Source of the DNA: Clostridia bacterium
GTDB lineage: Bacteria > Bacillota > Clostridia > Christensenellales > Borkfalkiaceae
Length of the DNA: 61,321 nt
NCBI GenBank assembly: GCA_017545865.1
Contig: JAFWXO010000029.1
Location: 1-61,321, forward strand
Reading direction: 5' to 3'
Of this stretch, positions 25,558 to 33,964 are shown piece after piece (position 1 is the stretch's first letter; every line of letters begins with the position of its first letter). A program made the translations under genes and the position numbers. The notes below the pieces were generated by a model. That model was not told the origin of the DNA, did not search any database, and saw only the letters and a list, made by a program, of their open reading frames with translations.

Positions 25558-26178
25558 ATGGAAAATAAACAAATTTCCGAAAGGGTAATTGAAAGACTGC
25601 CAAAGTATTATAGGTACTTAAAAGATTTAAGTAGCAGTCAAATAGAGCGGGTTTCGTCAAAAACCATTTCAACGGCTCTCAATATAACCGCATCGCAAGT
25701 CCGCCAAGACCTTATGCACTTTGGCGGTTTTGGTCAAACGGGAATAGGTTACGACGTTGAGTTTTTAAAATCTGCCATGCAAGAAATTTTAGGGCTTAAC
25801 AAACGCCACACCGCAATCGTTATAGGCGGTGGTCGTATCGGTCAAGCGCTTATTAGTTACAAGGGTTTTGCCGACGAGAACGTTTTCGTTACCGCCGTGT
25901 TTGACGTTGAAACTGAACATTTAAAAACCCTTTCGGGCGTTTCCGTTTTAAACGTTTCGGAACTTGAAAACTATCTATCTCTCAACAAAACGGATATAGC
26001 CATTATTTCCGTTCAGAAAGAGTATGCCGAGCAAATGGCAAAGCGAGTTATTTCCCTTGGCGTTAAATCAATTTGGAATTTCGCCCCTATCGACCTTAAT
26101 TTTGGCGACGGCGTTGTTTGTGAAAACATAAACATGAGCGAAAGTTTAATGCGACTTATTTATAAGAGTTCAAGGTAA
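25558..26178 (+). CDS. rex: Redox-sensing transcriptional repressor Rex
   Basis: A 206-residue NADH/NAD+ sensor. The N-terminal winged helix (VIERLPKYYRYLKDL ... ITASQVRQDLMHFGGFG) is followed by a Rossmann domain with VIGGGRIGQALISY near residue 88. When NADH is low it binds TTGTTAAN4TTAACAA-type sites and represses fermentation and electron-transfer genes. A perfect site of this kind lies upstream of the malate/lactate dehydrogenase at 31.4 kb, making that operon a likely target. Confidence 0.95.
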   Translation: MENKQISERVIERLPKYYRYLKDLSSSQIERVSSKTISTALNITASQVRQDLMHFGGFGQTGIGYDVEFLKSAMQEILGLNKRHTAIVIGGGRIGQALISYKGFADENVFVTAVFDVETEHLKTLSGVSVLNVSELENYLSLNKTDIAIISVQKEYAEQMAKRVISLGVKSIWNFAPIDLNFGDGVVCENINMSESLMRLIYKSSR

Positions 26179-26181
26179 AAT

Positions 26182-26212
26182 AAACCCCGACGAAAAGTCG
26201 GGGTTGTTTTAT
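26182..26212. terminator. Bidirectional terminator rex / amidohydrolase
   Basis: AACCCCGAC and GTCGGGGTT arms with GAAA-type loop, between convergent genes, with T-rich right flank. Confidence 0.85.
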
Positions 26213-27108
26213 TATAAATTTAAAAGTTTTATTGCGTTTTTGTGAGTTACTTTATCGTATATATCTTTAGATATAACGTTGTTTGCAAGTAGCGAATTGA
26301 TAAAGTCAACGTGTGGGTATTTTACCGTTTTGTTGCACATATCCGTTCCAAAATAAAGCCTATCTTGAAATTCTGTAAAGAATTTTTTAGTGTATTCTAA
26401 ATTTCTTGATAACGCTTGAATAGGCGAGCCGTCAGACAAATCACAATGAAGGTTTTCATACCTTCTGAGTAGTACTGGAAGAACGCCTTCTTCACGGCTT
26501 TCCGTTCCGCGAACGCCAACTTGATCAGTTCCTTCAAAATTGAAAACGTAACCCCTTTCTGCCGGAGTTTGCAAACGGAAAAGTTCCGCCCAAAAACAAG
26601 GCCCGTGCCCAAAAATTTTAAGTTTGGGGAAGCGTTGGAGCGTTTGCTCTAAGCCGGGAAGCCCCGCATCGTCGTACAAGCCAAAGTCGCCGTCTTTTAC
26701 GATAGAACCGTCGTACACGATAGGCAGTTCCACGTCTTCAGCGGCGCGAAAAAGGTTTTGAACTTTCAAGTTTGTTATCTCTAAGTTTGGCATAACTTCG
26801 CCTATTCCTTTGCAACCCTTGTTTTTATAATAATCTAAAACTTTATGGAGCGGAGCGTTCGGCGAATTAGTCATCGCTCTAGGGTCTATATTACAGTAAG
26901 GAATAAATTTATCGGGATAGGCGTTACAAATTTCCAAAATCTCGTCGTTAGACTGCGGAAAATAGATTTCCGAGTTTACAACGGGGAGTAAAACCGCCTT
27001 ATCAATACCCATTTCCTTATTGATTTTTATAAGTTCTTCGGGGTTACAAAACGGCGTTACGAACGGAACGGGGTTTTTATAACAATGTGAGTGAATATCA
27101 ATAATCAT
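26212..27108 (-). CDS. Amidohydrolase-family (PF04909-like) metal hydrolase
   Basis: A 298-residue TIM-barrel protein. HSHCY near the N-terminus supplies the HxH-like metal site, GIGEVMP the next conserved acidic strand, FGHGPCFWAE a conserved His, and LYFGTDMC the final Asp. This is the pattern of the amidohydrolase-2/ACMSD group, which includes decarboxylases and lactone hydrolases. The substrate is unknown. No transport or pathway neighbour helps. Confidence 0.82.
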   Translation of the reverse strand: MIIDIHSHCYKNPVPFVTPFCNPEELIKINKEMGIDKAVLLPVVNSEIYFPQSNDEILEICNAYPDKFIPYCNIDPRAMTNSPNAPLHKVLDYYKNKGCKGIGEVMPNLEITNLKVQNLFRAAEDVELPIVYDGSIVKDGDFGLYDDAGLPGLEQTLQRFPKLKIFGHGPCFWAELFRLQTPAERGYVFNFEGTDQVGVRGTESREEGVLPVLLRRYENLHCDLSDGSPIQALSRNLEYTKKFFTEFQDRLYFGTDMCNKTVKYPHVDFINSLLANNVISKDIYDKVTHKNAIKLLNL

Positions 27109-27137
27109 AACAACACCAAAACAGTTTTATTTTCATT

Positions 27138-27166
27138 ATTATATAACAACTTGTTCTTTTTTGCAA
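27138..27166 (-). promoter_or_regulatory. Promoter of amidohydrolase gene
   Basis: TTGCAA, 17 nt, TATAAT on the minus strand, giving a leader of about 23 nt with only a weak GGTG ribosome site. Confidence 0.65.
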
Positions 27167-27171
27167 TACTT

Positions 27172-27199
27172 AAAAAGCACGGCGGTTGCCGTGCTTTTT
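27172..27199. terminator. Terminator after serS
   Basis: AAAAAGCACGG and CCGTGCTTTTT arms with a short loop, on the 3' side of serS (minus strand). Confidence 0.88.
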
Positions 27200-27212
27200 G
27201 ATTGATATTTAA

Positions 27213-28496
27213 TTATAACTTGATAATTTCTTGTCCGCCCATGAACGGTCTTAAAACTTCGGGAACGGTAATAGAACCGTCAGCATTTTGATATTGTTCA
27301 ACAAGAGCAGGGAATACACGGCTTGTTGCTAAGCCCGAACCGTTAAGGGTGTGAAGGTAATTAGGTCTACCAGTTTCCTTATTTCTATATCTCGTGTTGT
27401 TTCTTCTTGCTTGATAATCTCTTGCGTTAGAAACAGAAGATACTTCTTTGAAGATGCCCATTGACGGTATCCAAACTTCAACGTCGTAAGTTCTTGCCAT
27501 TGACGCAGAACAGTCGCCCGCTGCAAGTTTAGATAAGCGGAAGTGAAGCCCTAACTTATCCATAAGCGAGCAAGCCTTGTTAACAAGTTCTTCAAAAGCC
27601 TTGTCAGATTGTTCGGGAGTGGTGTATTGCACCATTTCAACTTTGTTAAATTGATGGCCTCTTATCATACCGCGCTCTTCCGATCTTGCCGAGCCTGCTT
27701 CTTTACGATAGCAAGGCGTGTAAGCAAAGAACTTAAACGGAAGTTTGTCTTCTTCAACGATTTCGCCTGCGTAAAGGTTAACGAGCGCCGTTTCAGCGGT
27801 GGGAAGCATAAATCTGTTCTTCTTTCTATCCTCGTCAACGTCAAGCCAGTAAACTTCATCGGAAAATTTGGGGAATTGACCTGCGCCAAAGCCACAGTTA
27901 TAAGAAAGTTGGTGCGGGGGAAGAATAAATTCATAACCGTCGCTTAAATGCTCGGAGATAAAGAAGTTTAAAAGCGCCCATTCAAGCCTTGCGCCGTCAC
28001 CACGGTAAGCCCAGAAGCCGTTACCTGCAAGTTTAACGCCGCGCTCGTAATCGATAAGCCCGTTTTTAACGCAAAGGTCAACGTGGTTTTGAACGGGGAA
28101 GGAAAATTCAGGCATCTTGCCGTAAACTTTAACGACTTCGTTCGCTTCTTTTTCGCCTGCAACCAAGTCTTCATCGGGCATGTTGGGAAGACAAGCAACA
28201 AAGTTGAAAATCTTTTCGGAAATTTCGTTAATCTTAGCGTCACCATCGGTAATCTTATCGCCGATTGCTCTCATTTCAGCAAAGATATTTTCAACGGGAA
28301 GACCTTGCTTTTTAAGTTTGGGAATTTCCGCCGAAACTTTGTTTCTTTCAGCCTTTAACGCTTCAATAGATTGAAGTAAAGCGCGTTTTTCTTTATCCCA
28401 AGAGATAAGTTCAGAAAAGTCAACGTCGCAACCTTTCTTTTTAAGCGAAGCTTGAACGTAATCAGGTTTTTCAATAATGAGTTTAATATCTATCAT
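27213..28496 (-). CDS. serS: Serine--tRNA ligase
   Basis: A 427-residue class II synthetase. An N-terminal coiled-coil arm (about 25-105) binds tRNA-Ser. Motif 2 is CYRKEAGSARSEERGMIRGH and motif 3 is LNGSGLATSRVFPALVEQYQ. A GGAG site precedes the ATG. It is divergent from the T-box/cysE operon, linking serine charging and cysteine synthesis by position. There is no T-box on its own leader. Confidence 0.96.
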   Translation of the reverse strand: MIDIKLIIEKPDYVQASLKKKGCDVDFSELISWDKEKRALLQSIEALKAERNKVSAEIPKLKKQGLPVENIFAEMRAIGDKITDGDAKINEISEKIFNFVACLPNMPDEDLVAGEKEANEVVKVYGKMPEFSFPVQNHVDLCVKNGLIDYERGVKLAGNGFWAYRGDGARLEWALLNFFISEHLSDGYEFILPPHQLSYNCGFGAGQFPKFSDEVYWLDVDEDRKKNRFMLPTAETALVNLYAGEIVEEDKLPFKFFAYTPCYRKEAGSARSEERGMIRGHQFNKVEMVQYTTPEQSDKAFEELVNKACSLMDKLGLHFRLSKLAAGDCSASMARTYDVEVWIPSMGIFKEVSSVSNARDYQARRNNTRYRNKETGRPNYLHTLNGSGLATSRVFPALVEQYQNADGSITVPEVLRPFMGGQEIIKL

Positions 28497-28525
28497 AAAA
28501 CTCTCCTAATCAAAAGTTTTTATTT

Positions 28526-28554
28526 AGTATATAACGAATAAAAAAATTTTGCAA
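28526..28554 (-). promoter_or_regulatory. serS promoter
   Basis: TTGCAA, 17 nt, TATACT on minus, about 30 nt before the start codon. Confidence 0.7.
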
Positions 28555-28592
28555 GCGTAAAACCGCCAAAAAAATTAAATGCGTTAAAATTA

Positions 28593-28621
28593 TTGCCTTT
28601 TTTTTGCCGTTGTGCTACAAT
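28593..28621 (+). promoter_or_regulatory. Promoter of the Cys T-box operon
   Basis: TTGCCT, 17 nt, TACAAT with a TG extended -10 (TGCTACAAT), just before the T-box leader. Confidence 0.6.
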
Positions 28622-28628
28622 AATTACA

Positions 28629-28860
28629 CAATATATAAACCGTTTCGGAAAAGAGTAACTTTTTTCCTTAGGCTAAAGAGAGTGGGGTTAGGTGAAAGCC
28701 CACGCCGAAAGTAAAAGTGAAAGTGCGTTCCGTTGTTAAGGGGGATTAACTATCCACGGGTAGCGCCGTTATAGGCTAAACGAGAGTATTTTTGATACTA
28801 AATTAAGGTGGAACCACGCTAACACGTCCTTATGTCTTTGGCATAAGGGCTTTTGTTTTT
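28629..28860 (+). ncRNA. T-box riboswitch, cysteine-specific
   Basis: The leader carries the T-box sequence AAGGTGGAACCACG at 28805-28818, the strongest hallmark. Its UGGA bulge would pair with a UCCA acceptor end, and tRNA-Cys has U at the discriminator position. A UGC (Cys) triplet lies in the probable specifier loop region (GAAAGTGCGTTCC, near 28725). A terminator stem CCTTATG/CATAAGG with a T-rich tail ends it. Uncharged tRNA-Cys should favour antitermination and expression of cysE-cysS. Confidence 0.93.
28828..28860 (+). terminator. T-box regulated terminator
   Basis: Stem CCTTATG...CATAAGG followed by GCTTTTGTTTTTT. It competes with the T-box antiterminator. Confidence 0.85.
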
Positions 28861-28871
28861 TAAAGGAATTT

Positions 28872-29501
28872 ATGAATAAAGCACTTAAACTTGATATTGA
28901 CGCGGCTATGCGCAACGACCCTGCGGCAAGGACTCGCTTTGAAGTTCGCCACACGTATTCGGGCATAAAAGCGCTTATAATGCACCGTAGGGCAAACTTT
29001 TTCTACCGCCACGGCTGGAAATTTTTGGCAAGGTATATTTCGCAAAAGGCAAAGCGCAAAACGGGCATTGAAATTCACCCCGCGGCAACTATCGCTCCGG
29101 GCGTGTTTATCGACCACGGCGCAGGCGTGGTTATAGGCGAAACGGCGGTAGTTGAAGAAGGCGTTGTAATTTACCAAGGCGTAACGCTCGGCGGTACGGG
29201 TAAAGATAAAGGCAAAAAGCGCCACCCAACCGTAAAGAAAGGCTCGGTAATAAGCGCGGGCGCAAAAGTTCTTGGCGGAATAACCGTTAACGAATACTGT
29301 AAAATCGGCGCAAGTTCGGTAGTACTGCAAGACGTTCCCGCATATTCTACGGTAGTGGGTATTCCCGGCAAGGTAATAAAGACCAACGGCAAAAGAATTG
29401 ATCAAGACTTAGAGCAAGATAAACGCGACCCCGTTATTGAAGAAATCAATCTTTTGAAAGAAAAAATCAAAGAACTTGAAAAAAAATTAGAAGGTAAATA
29501 A
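28872..29501 (+). CDS. cysE: Serine O-acetyltransferase
   Basis: A 209-residue hexapeptide-repeat enzyme converting serine and acetyl-CoA to O-acetylserine, the first step of cysteine synthesis. The left-handed beta-helix runs from about residue 65, with HPAATIAPGVFIDHGAGVVI and GETAVVEEGVVIYQGVTLGG. The catalytic His is in DHGAG. A charged coiled-coil tail ends the protein. It is the first gene after the Cys T-box and is separated from cysS by 1 nt. Confidence 0.95.
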   Translation: MNKALKLDIDAAMRNDPAARTRFEVRHTYSGIKALIMHRRANFFYRHGWKFLARYISQKAKRKTGIEIHPAATIAPGVFIDHGAGVVIGETAVVEEGVVIYQGVTLGGTGKDKGKKRHPTVKKGSVISAGAKVLGGITVNEYCKIGASSVVLQDVPAYSTVVGIPGKVIKTNGKRIDQDLEQDKRDPVIEEINLLKEKIKELEKKLEGK

Positions 29502-29502
29502 T

Positions 29503-30885
29503 ATGAAACTTTACAACACTTTATCAAGAAAGAAAGAAGAATTTAAACCGATGGACGGATCGGACACCGTTAGAATGTATTCTTGCGGTCCTACCGTATA
29601 TAACTACGCGCACATAGGCAATTTGCGCACGTACGTTTTTATGGACTTACTCCGCAGAGTTCTCCGCTTTGAAGGCTATAACGTTAAAGGCGTTATGAAT
29701 ATAACCGACGTTGGGCACTTGACTGACGACGGGGATAACGGTGAAGACAAGATGGAAAAAACCGCCCGTGAGCAAAAGAAAGACCCTTGGCAAATCGCAA
29801 AGTACTATACCGAGATTTTTATGAAAGACTTCGGTAGGCTCAATATCGGCGTTCCCGAAATCGTTTGCAAAGCAACCGATTATATCGGTGAAATGATTGA
29901 ATACGTTGAAGGCTTGGTTGAAAACGGTTACGGCTACGAAACTGACGACGGCATTTATTACGATATTTCAAAGTTCAAAGACTACGGTCAACTTTCCGGC
30001 AACACGCTTGACGATTTAAAGGCAGGCGCAAGAATTGAAGTTAACGACGGTAAAAGAAACCCTTACGACTTTGCTATTTGGAAAAAAGCGCCCAAGGAAC
30101 ACATTATGCAATGGCCTAGCCCTTGGGGTCAGGGTTATCCCGGTTGGCATATTGAATGTTCCACGATGTCAAGAATTCATTTAGGCGACGTTTTTGATAT
30201 TCACACCGGTGGCGTTGACCATATCCCCATTCACCACGAAAACGAAATCGCTCAAAGCGAAGGTTTAACGGGCAAAAACCCCGCTAAATTCTGGGTTCAC
30301 GGCGACTTTATGCTCGTTGACGGCGGAAAGATGAGTAAATCACTCGGCAACACTTACACGATAGATCAACTTATCGAAAAAGGCTATTCGCCTATGGTGT
30401 TTAGATTTTTCTGCTTAAACGCTCACTACCGCAAAAAATTAAACTTCACTTTCGACGGTATGGACGGGGCTAAAGTTTCTTACGAACGCTTATGCTCGGC
30501 GCTTTTAAAGCACAAAAATTCCCCCGCAAAAACGGACGAAGTCGTGCTTGAAAAATATAAAAAAGAATTCCTTGAAGATATCGGCGATGATTTAAACGTT
30601 CCCTCCGCTCTCGGCATTTTATTCACAATGGTAAAAGAGCCTGCGTCTAAAGATATTTACGATTTAGCGCTCGATTTTGATAGGGTGTTCGGTTTGAGCC
30701 TTGATAAAATCGAAGACAAAAAGTCCGATGATATTCCCGCAGAAATCATTGAAAAAGCCGAAAAAATGCAATCTGCGAGAGCCGAAAAGAACTGGGCGGT
30801 TGCCGACGCGTTAAGAGCGGAAATCGGAGAACTTGGTTATATCGTCAAAAACACTAAAGACGGTTACACCATTGAAAAGAAATAA
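29503..30885 (+). CDS. cysS: Cysteine--tRNA ligase
   Basis: A 460-residue class I synthetase. The zinc site begins with SCGPTVYN. The HIGH motif is AHIGNLRTYV, and KMSKS is exact in GGKMSKSLGN near residue 273. WHIECSTMS and GGVDHIPIHHENEIAQSE contain further zinc ligands. Co-transcribed with cysE under T-box control, so cysteine supply and charging respond together to uncharged tRNA-Cys. Confidence 0.96.
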   Translation: MKLYNTLSRKKEEFKPMDGSDTVRMYSCGPTVYNYAHIGNLRTYVFMDLLRRVLRFEGYNVKGVMNITDVGHLTDDGDNGEDKMEKTAREQKKDPWQIAKYYTEIFMKDFGRLNIGVPEIVCKATDYIGEMIEYVEGLVENGYGYETDDGIYYDISKFKDYGQLSGNTLDDLKAGARIEVNDGKRNPYDFAIWKKAPKEHIMQWPSPWGQGYPGWHIECSTMSRIHLGDVFDIHTGGVDHIPIHHENEIAQSEGLTGKNPAKFWVHGDFMLVDGGKMSKSLGNTYTIDQLIEKGYSPMVFRFFCLNAHYRKKLNFTFDGMDGAKVSYERLCSALLKHKNSPAKTDEVVLEKYKKEFLEDIGDDLNVPSALGILFTMVKEPASKDIYDLALDFDRVFGLSLDKIEDKKSDDIPAEIIEKAEKMQSARAEKNWAVADALRAEIGELGYIVKNTKDGYTIEKK

Positions 30886-30958
30886 TTTAAAACCCAAACA
30901 TAAAACGCGTTCGGTTAGGAAGTTCCTATTAGGGAATTTTAATAGTAAATAAAAGTGT

Positions 30959-31003
30959 AGCCCACCAAACTTTGCAAAAAGCAAAATATGGTGGGCTTTT
31001 CTT
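30959..31003 (+). terminator. Terminator after cysS
   Basis: AGCCCACCA and TGGTGGGCT arms enclose a second stem TTTGC/GCAAA, followed by TTTTCTT. Confidence 0.82.
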
Positions 31004-31035
31004 ATCCAAAAAAGATTAAGTTAATGTAGTTGTAT

Positions 31036-31286
31036 TTTTAGCCTTGTGGCTAAAAGTGATATGCAAAACAAGTTTTGCGTGATATTTTGACTTGCAGTCA
31101 AAGTGATATTAAATAAATCCACAACTTGCCGTCAGGCAAATATAACTGCCAAGGCAGTTGGCGTTCGCAACTAAAGTTGCTCGGCAACACCGCCGTAGGC
31201 GATATCACTTGCCGTTAGGCAAATATCACAAATCCGTTTACGGATTTATTTAGTTGCCGAATCCCTTGCAGGGGCTCGGCTTTGAG
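31036..31286. repeat. Hairpin array A (stem-diverse, linker-conserved)
   Basis: About ten short hairpins in a row without coding potential: TTTTAGCC/GGCTAAAA, GCAAAAC/GTTTTGC, TTTGAC/GTCAAA, TTGCC/GGCAA, ACTGCC/GGCAGT, GTTGC/GCAAC, TTGCC/GGCAA, AAATCCG/CGGATTT and a final nested stem. They are separated by GTGATAT in the first part and by its reverse complement ATATCAC in the second, so the array contains both orientations. It fills most of the 590-nt gap between cysS and the dehydrogenase. Confidence 0.8.
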
Positions 31287-31368
31287 CGCGTTTTTTTATT
31301 TATAAAAAATATTTAAAAAAATCACCGAAAAATGCGTTAAAACGCTATGCTATATAAAAAATTTGTGT

Positions 31369-31374
31369 TATAAT
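31369..31374 (+). promoter_or_regulatory. Promoter (-10) of the mdh operon
   Basis: TGT-extended TATAAT, about 100 nt upstream of the dehydrogenase. The -35 is weak. The leader then forms a stem from AGCGG-AAAA-GGG and CCCC-GTTTT-ACCGCT. Confidence 0.6.
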
Positions 31375-31439
31375 AACGTTGTACGTAGCGGAAAAGGGTA
31401 ATTTATGCCCCGTTTTACCGCTTTTGATTTTGTAAAACA

Positions 31440-31457
31440 TTGTTAATTTTTTAACAA
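31440..31457. promoter_or_regulatory. Rex operator
   Basis: TTGTTAATTTTTTAACAA, a perfect 18-bp palindrome identical to the clostridial Rex consensus TTGTTAAN4TTAACAA. It lies 19 nt before the dehydrogenase start and downstream of the visible -10, so Rex would act as a roadblock or on a closer promoter. Confidence 0.88.
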
Positions 31458-31476
31458 ATAAAAGCAGGAGAATATT

Positions 31477-32427
31477 ATGAAAAGAAAAATCACAATTATC
31501 GGCGCAGGCGCAGTAGGTTCTACTATCGGTTATCTTTTAGTTGCTCAAGGCACGGCATCTGAAGTAGTGTTTATTGACGTTAACAATGATAAGGCGCTTG
31601 GCGAAGCAATGGATATTTATCAAGCAACTCCGTTTCTAAACCCCGCAATCGTTAGAGCAGGTACTTATGAAGACGCTAAGGGTTCGGATATCGTTATTAT
31701 CACGTCTGGCGTGGCAAGAAAGCCCGGTCAAACGAGAATTGACCTTGCTCAAATCAACGTTAATATCATCAAGAGCATTGCTCCTCAAATCACAGCGGTT
31801 TGCCCCGATTCTTTATACGTTATCGTTGCTAACCCCGTTGACGTTTTGACTTATACTTTCCACAAGGTTACAAATATTCCCGCAAACAGAATTATCGGTT
31901 CGGGTACTAGCCTTGATACTGCAAGGCTTAGAACGAAGCTTTCTGAAATTTATAAAGTTTCTCCCTTGCAAGTAGATGCGGACGTTTTGGGTGAACATGG
32001 TGACACTTCTTTCGTTCCTTGGTCTAAAGTTAAAATCGCAGGCGTTAATATCGACGAGTACGACAAGGTTATCACCAACCCTGAAATGAAGGTTGAACCT
32101 TACGATAAAGAAGACGTTGCTGAATATATCAGAAAGTCGGGCGGTATTATCATTTCGAGAAAGGGCGCAACTTACAACGGCGTTGCCGCAGCGGTTGCTT
32201 ACATTTGCAAGTGCTTATATTCGGGCGTTGATACCGTCGTTTGCGTTTCCGTTTTATTAAAAGGCGAATACGGTATTGAAGACGTTTGCATTTCAATCCC
32301 TTGTGTTCTTGGAACTGAAGGTATCAAAACAACCCTTACTCCCACTTTAACTAAGGAAGAAACTGAAAAACTCGTTGCATCTGCTAACGCTATGAAGGAA
32401 GTTATTTCCGCCGTAAATTGTAAGTAG
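31477..32427 (+). CDS. Malate dehydrogenase-like member of the LDH family
   Basis: A 316-residue NAD-dependent 2-hydroxyacid dehydrogenase. GAGAVGST (residues 9-16) binds NAD. GSGTSLDTARLR and LGEHGDTSFVPWS resemble L-lactate dehydrogenases. Yet the specificity loop reads GVARKPGQTR, with Arg at residue 81 where lactate enzymes have Gln and malate enzymes have Arg. Together with fumarase and fumarate reductase downstream, this favours oxaloacetate-to-malate reduction. A lactate dehydrogenase cannot be excluded. It is controlled by a Rex box and has an AGGAG site. Confidence 0.82.
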   Translation: MKRKITIIGAGAVGSTIGYLLVAQGTASEVVFIDVNNDKALGEAMDIYQATPFLNPAIVRAGTYEDAKGSDIVIITSGVARKPGQTRIDLAQINVNIIKSIAPQITAVCPDSLYVIVANPVDVLTYTFHKVTNIPANRIIGSGTSLDTARLRTKLSEIYKVSPLQVDADVLGEHGDTSFVPWSKVKIAGVNIDEYDKVITNPEMKVEPYDKEDVAEYIRKSGGIIISRKGATYNGVAAAVAYICKCLYSGVDTVVCVSVLLKGEYGIEDVCISIPCVLGTEGIKTTLTPTLTKEETEKLVASANAMKEVISAVNCK

Positions 32428-32430
32428 ACC

Positions 32431-32582
32431 TTTTAGCCTCTGGCTAAAAATACCACTTTACGCTTCGCGTAAAATATAACTTGCCGACAGGCAAATACCA
32501 CTTACCACAAGGTAAATACCACTTTACGCTCTGCGTAAAATCTCACTTACCGCAAGGTAAATACCACTTGCCGTAAGGCAAA
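32431..32582. repeat. Hairpin array B
   Basis: Seven hairpins between mdh and fumC: TTTTAGCC/GGCTAAAA, TTTACGC/GCGTAAA, TTGCC/GGCAA, TTACC/GGTAA, TTTACGC/GCGTAAA, TTACC/GGTAA, TTGCC/GGCAA. Each is followed by a 7-nt linker: ATACCAC, ATATAAC, ATACCAC, ATACCAC, ATCTCAC, ATACCAC. Hairpins are 14 or 17 nt, so units are 21 or 24 nt. No coding potential. Confidence 0.92.
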
Positions 32583-32596
32583 TCAAAGGAGTTACT

Positions 32597-33962
32597 ATGG
32601 AATATCGTATTGAAAAAGACACGATGGGCGAAATGCAAGTCCCTGCGGATAGGTATTGGGCAGCCCAAACTCAAAGAAGTTATCAAAACTTCCGCATCGG
32701 CGGAGAAGTAATGCCACGCGAAATCACTCACGCTTTCGGCATACTTAAAAAGGCGGCGGCTTACGCTAACAATCGCCTTGGAAAACTTGATAATGAAAAA
32801 CTTACCGCTATATCTCAAGCGTGTGACGAAGTTATTTCGGGCAGTTTGAACGACCATTTCCCCCCTCGTTGTTTGGCAAACTGGCTCAGGCACTCAATCT
32901 AACATGAACGCCAACGAAGTTATCGCAAACCGCGGTAATGAAATCGCAGGCAAAAAACTTCTTCACCCCAACGACGATATCAATAAGAGTCAATCGAGTA
33001 ACGATACTTTCCCAACGGCTATGCACATTGCGGCGGTTATCGCAATCGAAGATAAACTTTTCCCTGAAATCGACGCGCTCATTGAAGTTTTTAAACGTTT
33101 AGAAAAGGAAAACGAAGGAATCGTTAAGAGTGGTAGAACTCACCTTCAAGACGCTGTTCCCGTAAGTTTCTCTCAAGAAATCAGCGGTTGGAGAAATATG
33201 CTCGAAAAAACTAAGGGCATGCTTGAACTTTCTCTCCCCGGTCTTAAAGAACTTGCGCTCGGCGGTACGGCGGTAGGCACGGGCTTAAACGCTCCCAAGG
33301 GTTTTGACGTTGCCGTTGCCGAAGAGGTTTCCCGCCTTACTGGAAAAACTTTCAAGACTGCTGAAAACAAATTCCACGCTTTAACCGCAAAAGACGAAAT
33401 CGTGTTTGCTCACGGCGCGCTCAAAGCGCTTGCTTGCGACCTTATGAAGATTGCAAACGACGTTAGGTGGTTATCTTCAGGTCCTCGTTGCGGTCTTGGT
33501 GAAATCTTTATTCCTGAAAACGAACCCGGCTCGTCTATAATGCCTGGTAAAGTTAACCCGACTCAATGCGAATCGATGACTATGGTTGCAGTTCAAGTTA
33601 TGGGTAACGACGCGGCAGTTGGCTTTGCATCGTCGCAAGGCAATTTTGAACTTAACGTGTTCATGCCCGTTATCATTTATAACTTCTTGCAATCGGCAAG
33701 GCTTTTAGCAGACGGTATTCGTTCGTTCAACTTAAACTGCGTTTCGGGCATTAGAGCAAACAAGGAAAAAATGAACCACAACCTTTACAACTCACTTATG
33801 CTCGTTACCGCGCTTAACCCCTATATCGGTTACGAAAACGCGGCAAAGACTGCTAAACTTGCTCACAAAGAAAACATAAGCTTAAAAGAAGCGTGCGTAT
33901 CGCTCGGTTTCTTATCGGCTGAAGAATTTGATAAAGTGTTCAAACCTGAACAAATGGTGTGA
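32597..33962 (+). CDS. fumC: Class II fumarase, interrupted by a +1 frameshift in a C6 run
   Basis: Two reading frames together give a full-length 454-residue fumarase that interconverts malate and fumarate. The first part (to codon ~88, ending GSLNDHFP) and the second (from [12 protein letters not shown]) match the enzyme exactly if one C is removed from the C6 tract at 32860-32865. The lost stretch then reads [13 protein letters not shown] in the proper frame. The signature [15 protein letters not shown] and the C-terminal PEQMV identify fumarase rather than aspartase. The extra C may be a sequencing error, a pseudogene mutation or a phase-variable tract. hdrB follows after 2 nt. Confidence 0.9.
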
Positions 33963-33964
33963 TT

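Noticed and set aside
32431-32582. The repeat arrays could be CRISPR
   Set aside because: Units are 21-24 nt, the hairpins themselves vary, the constant part is only 7 nt, there are no 26-40 nt unique spacers, and no cas genes are nearby.
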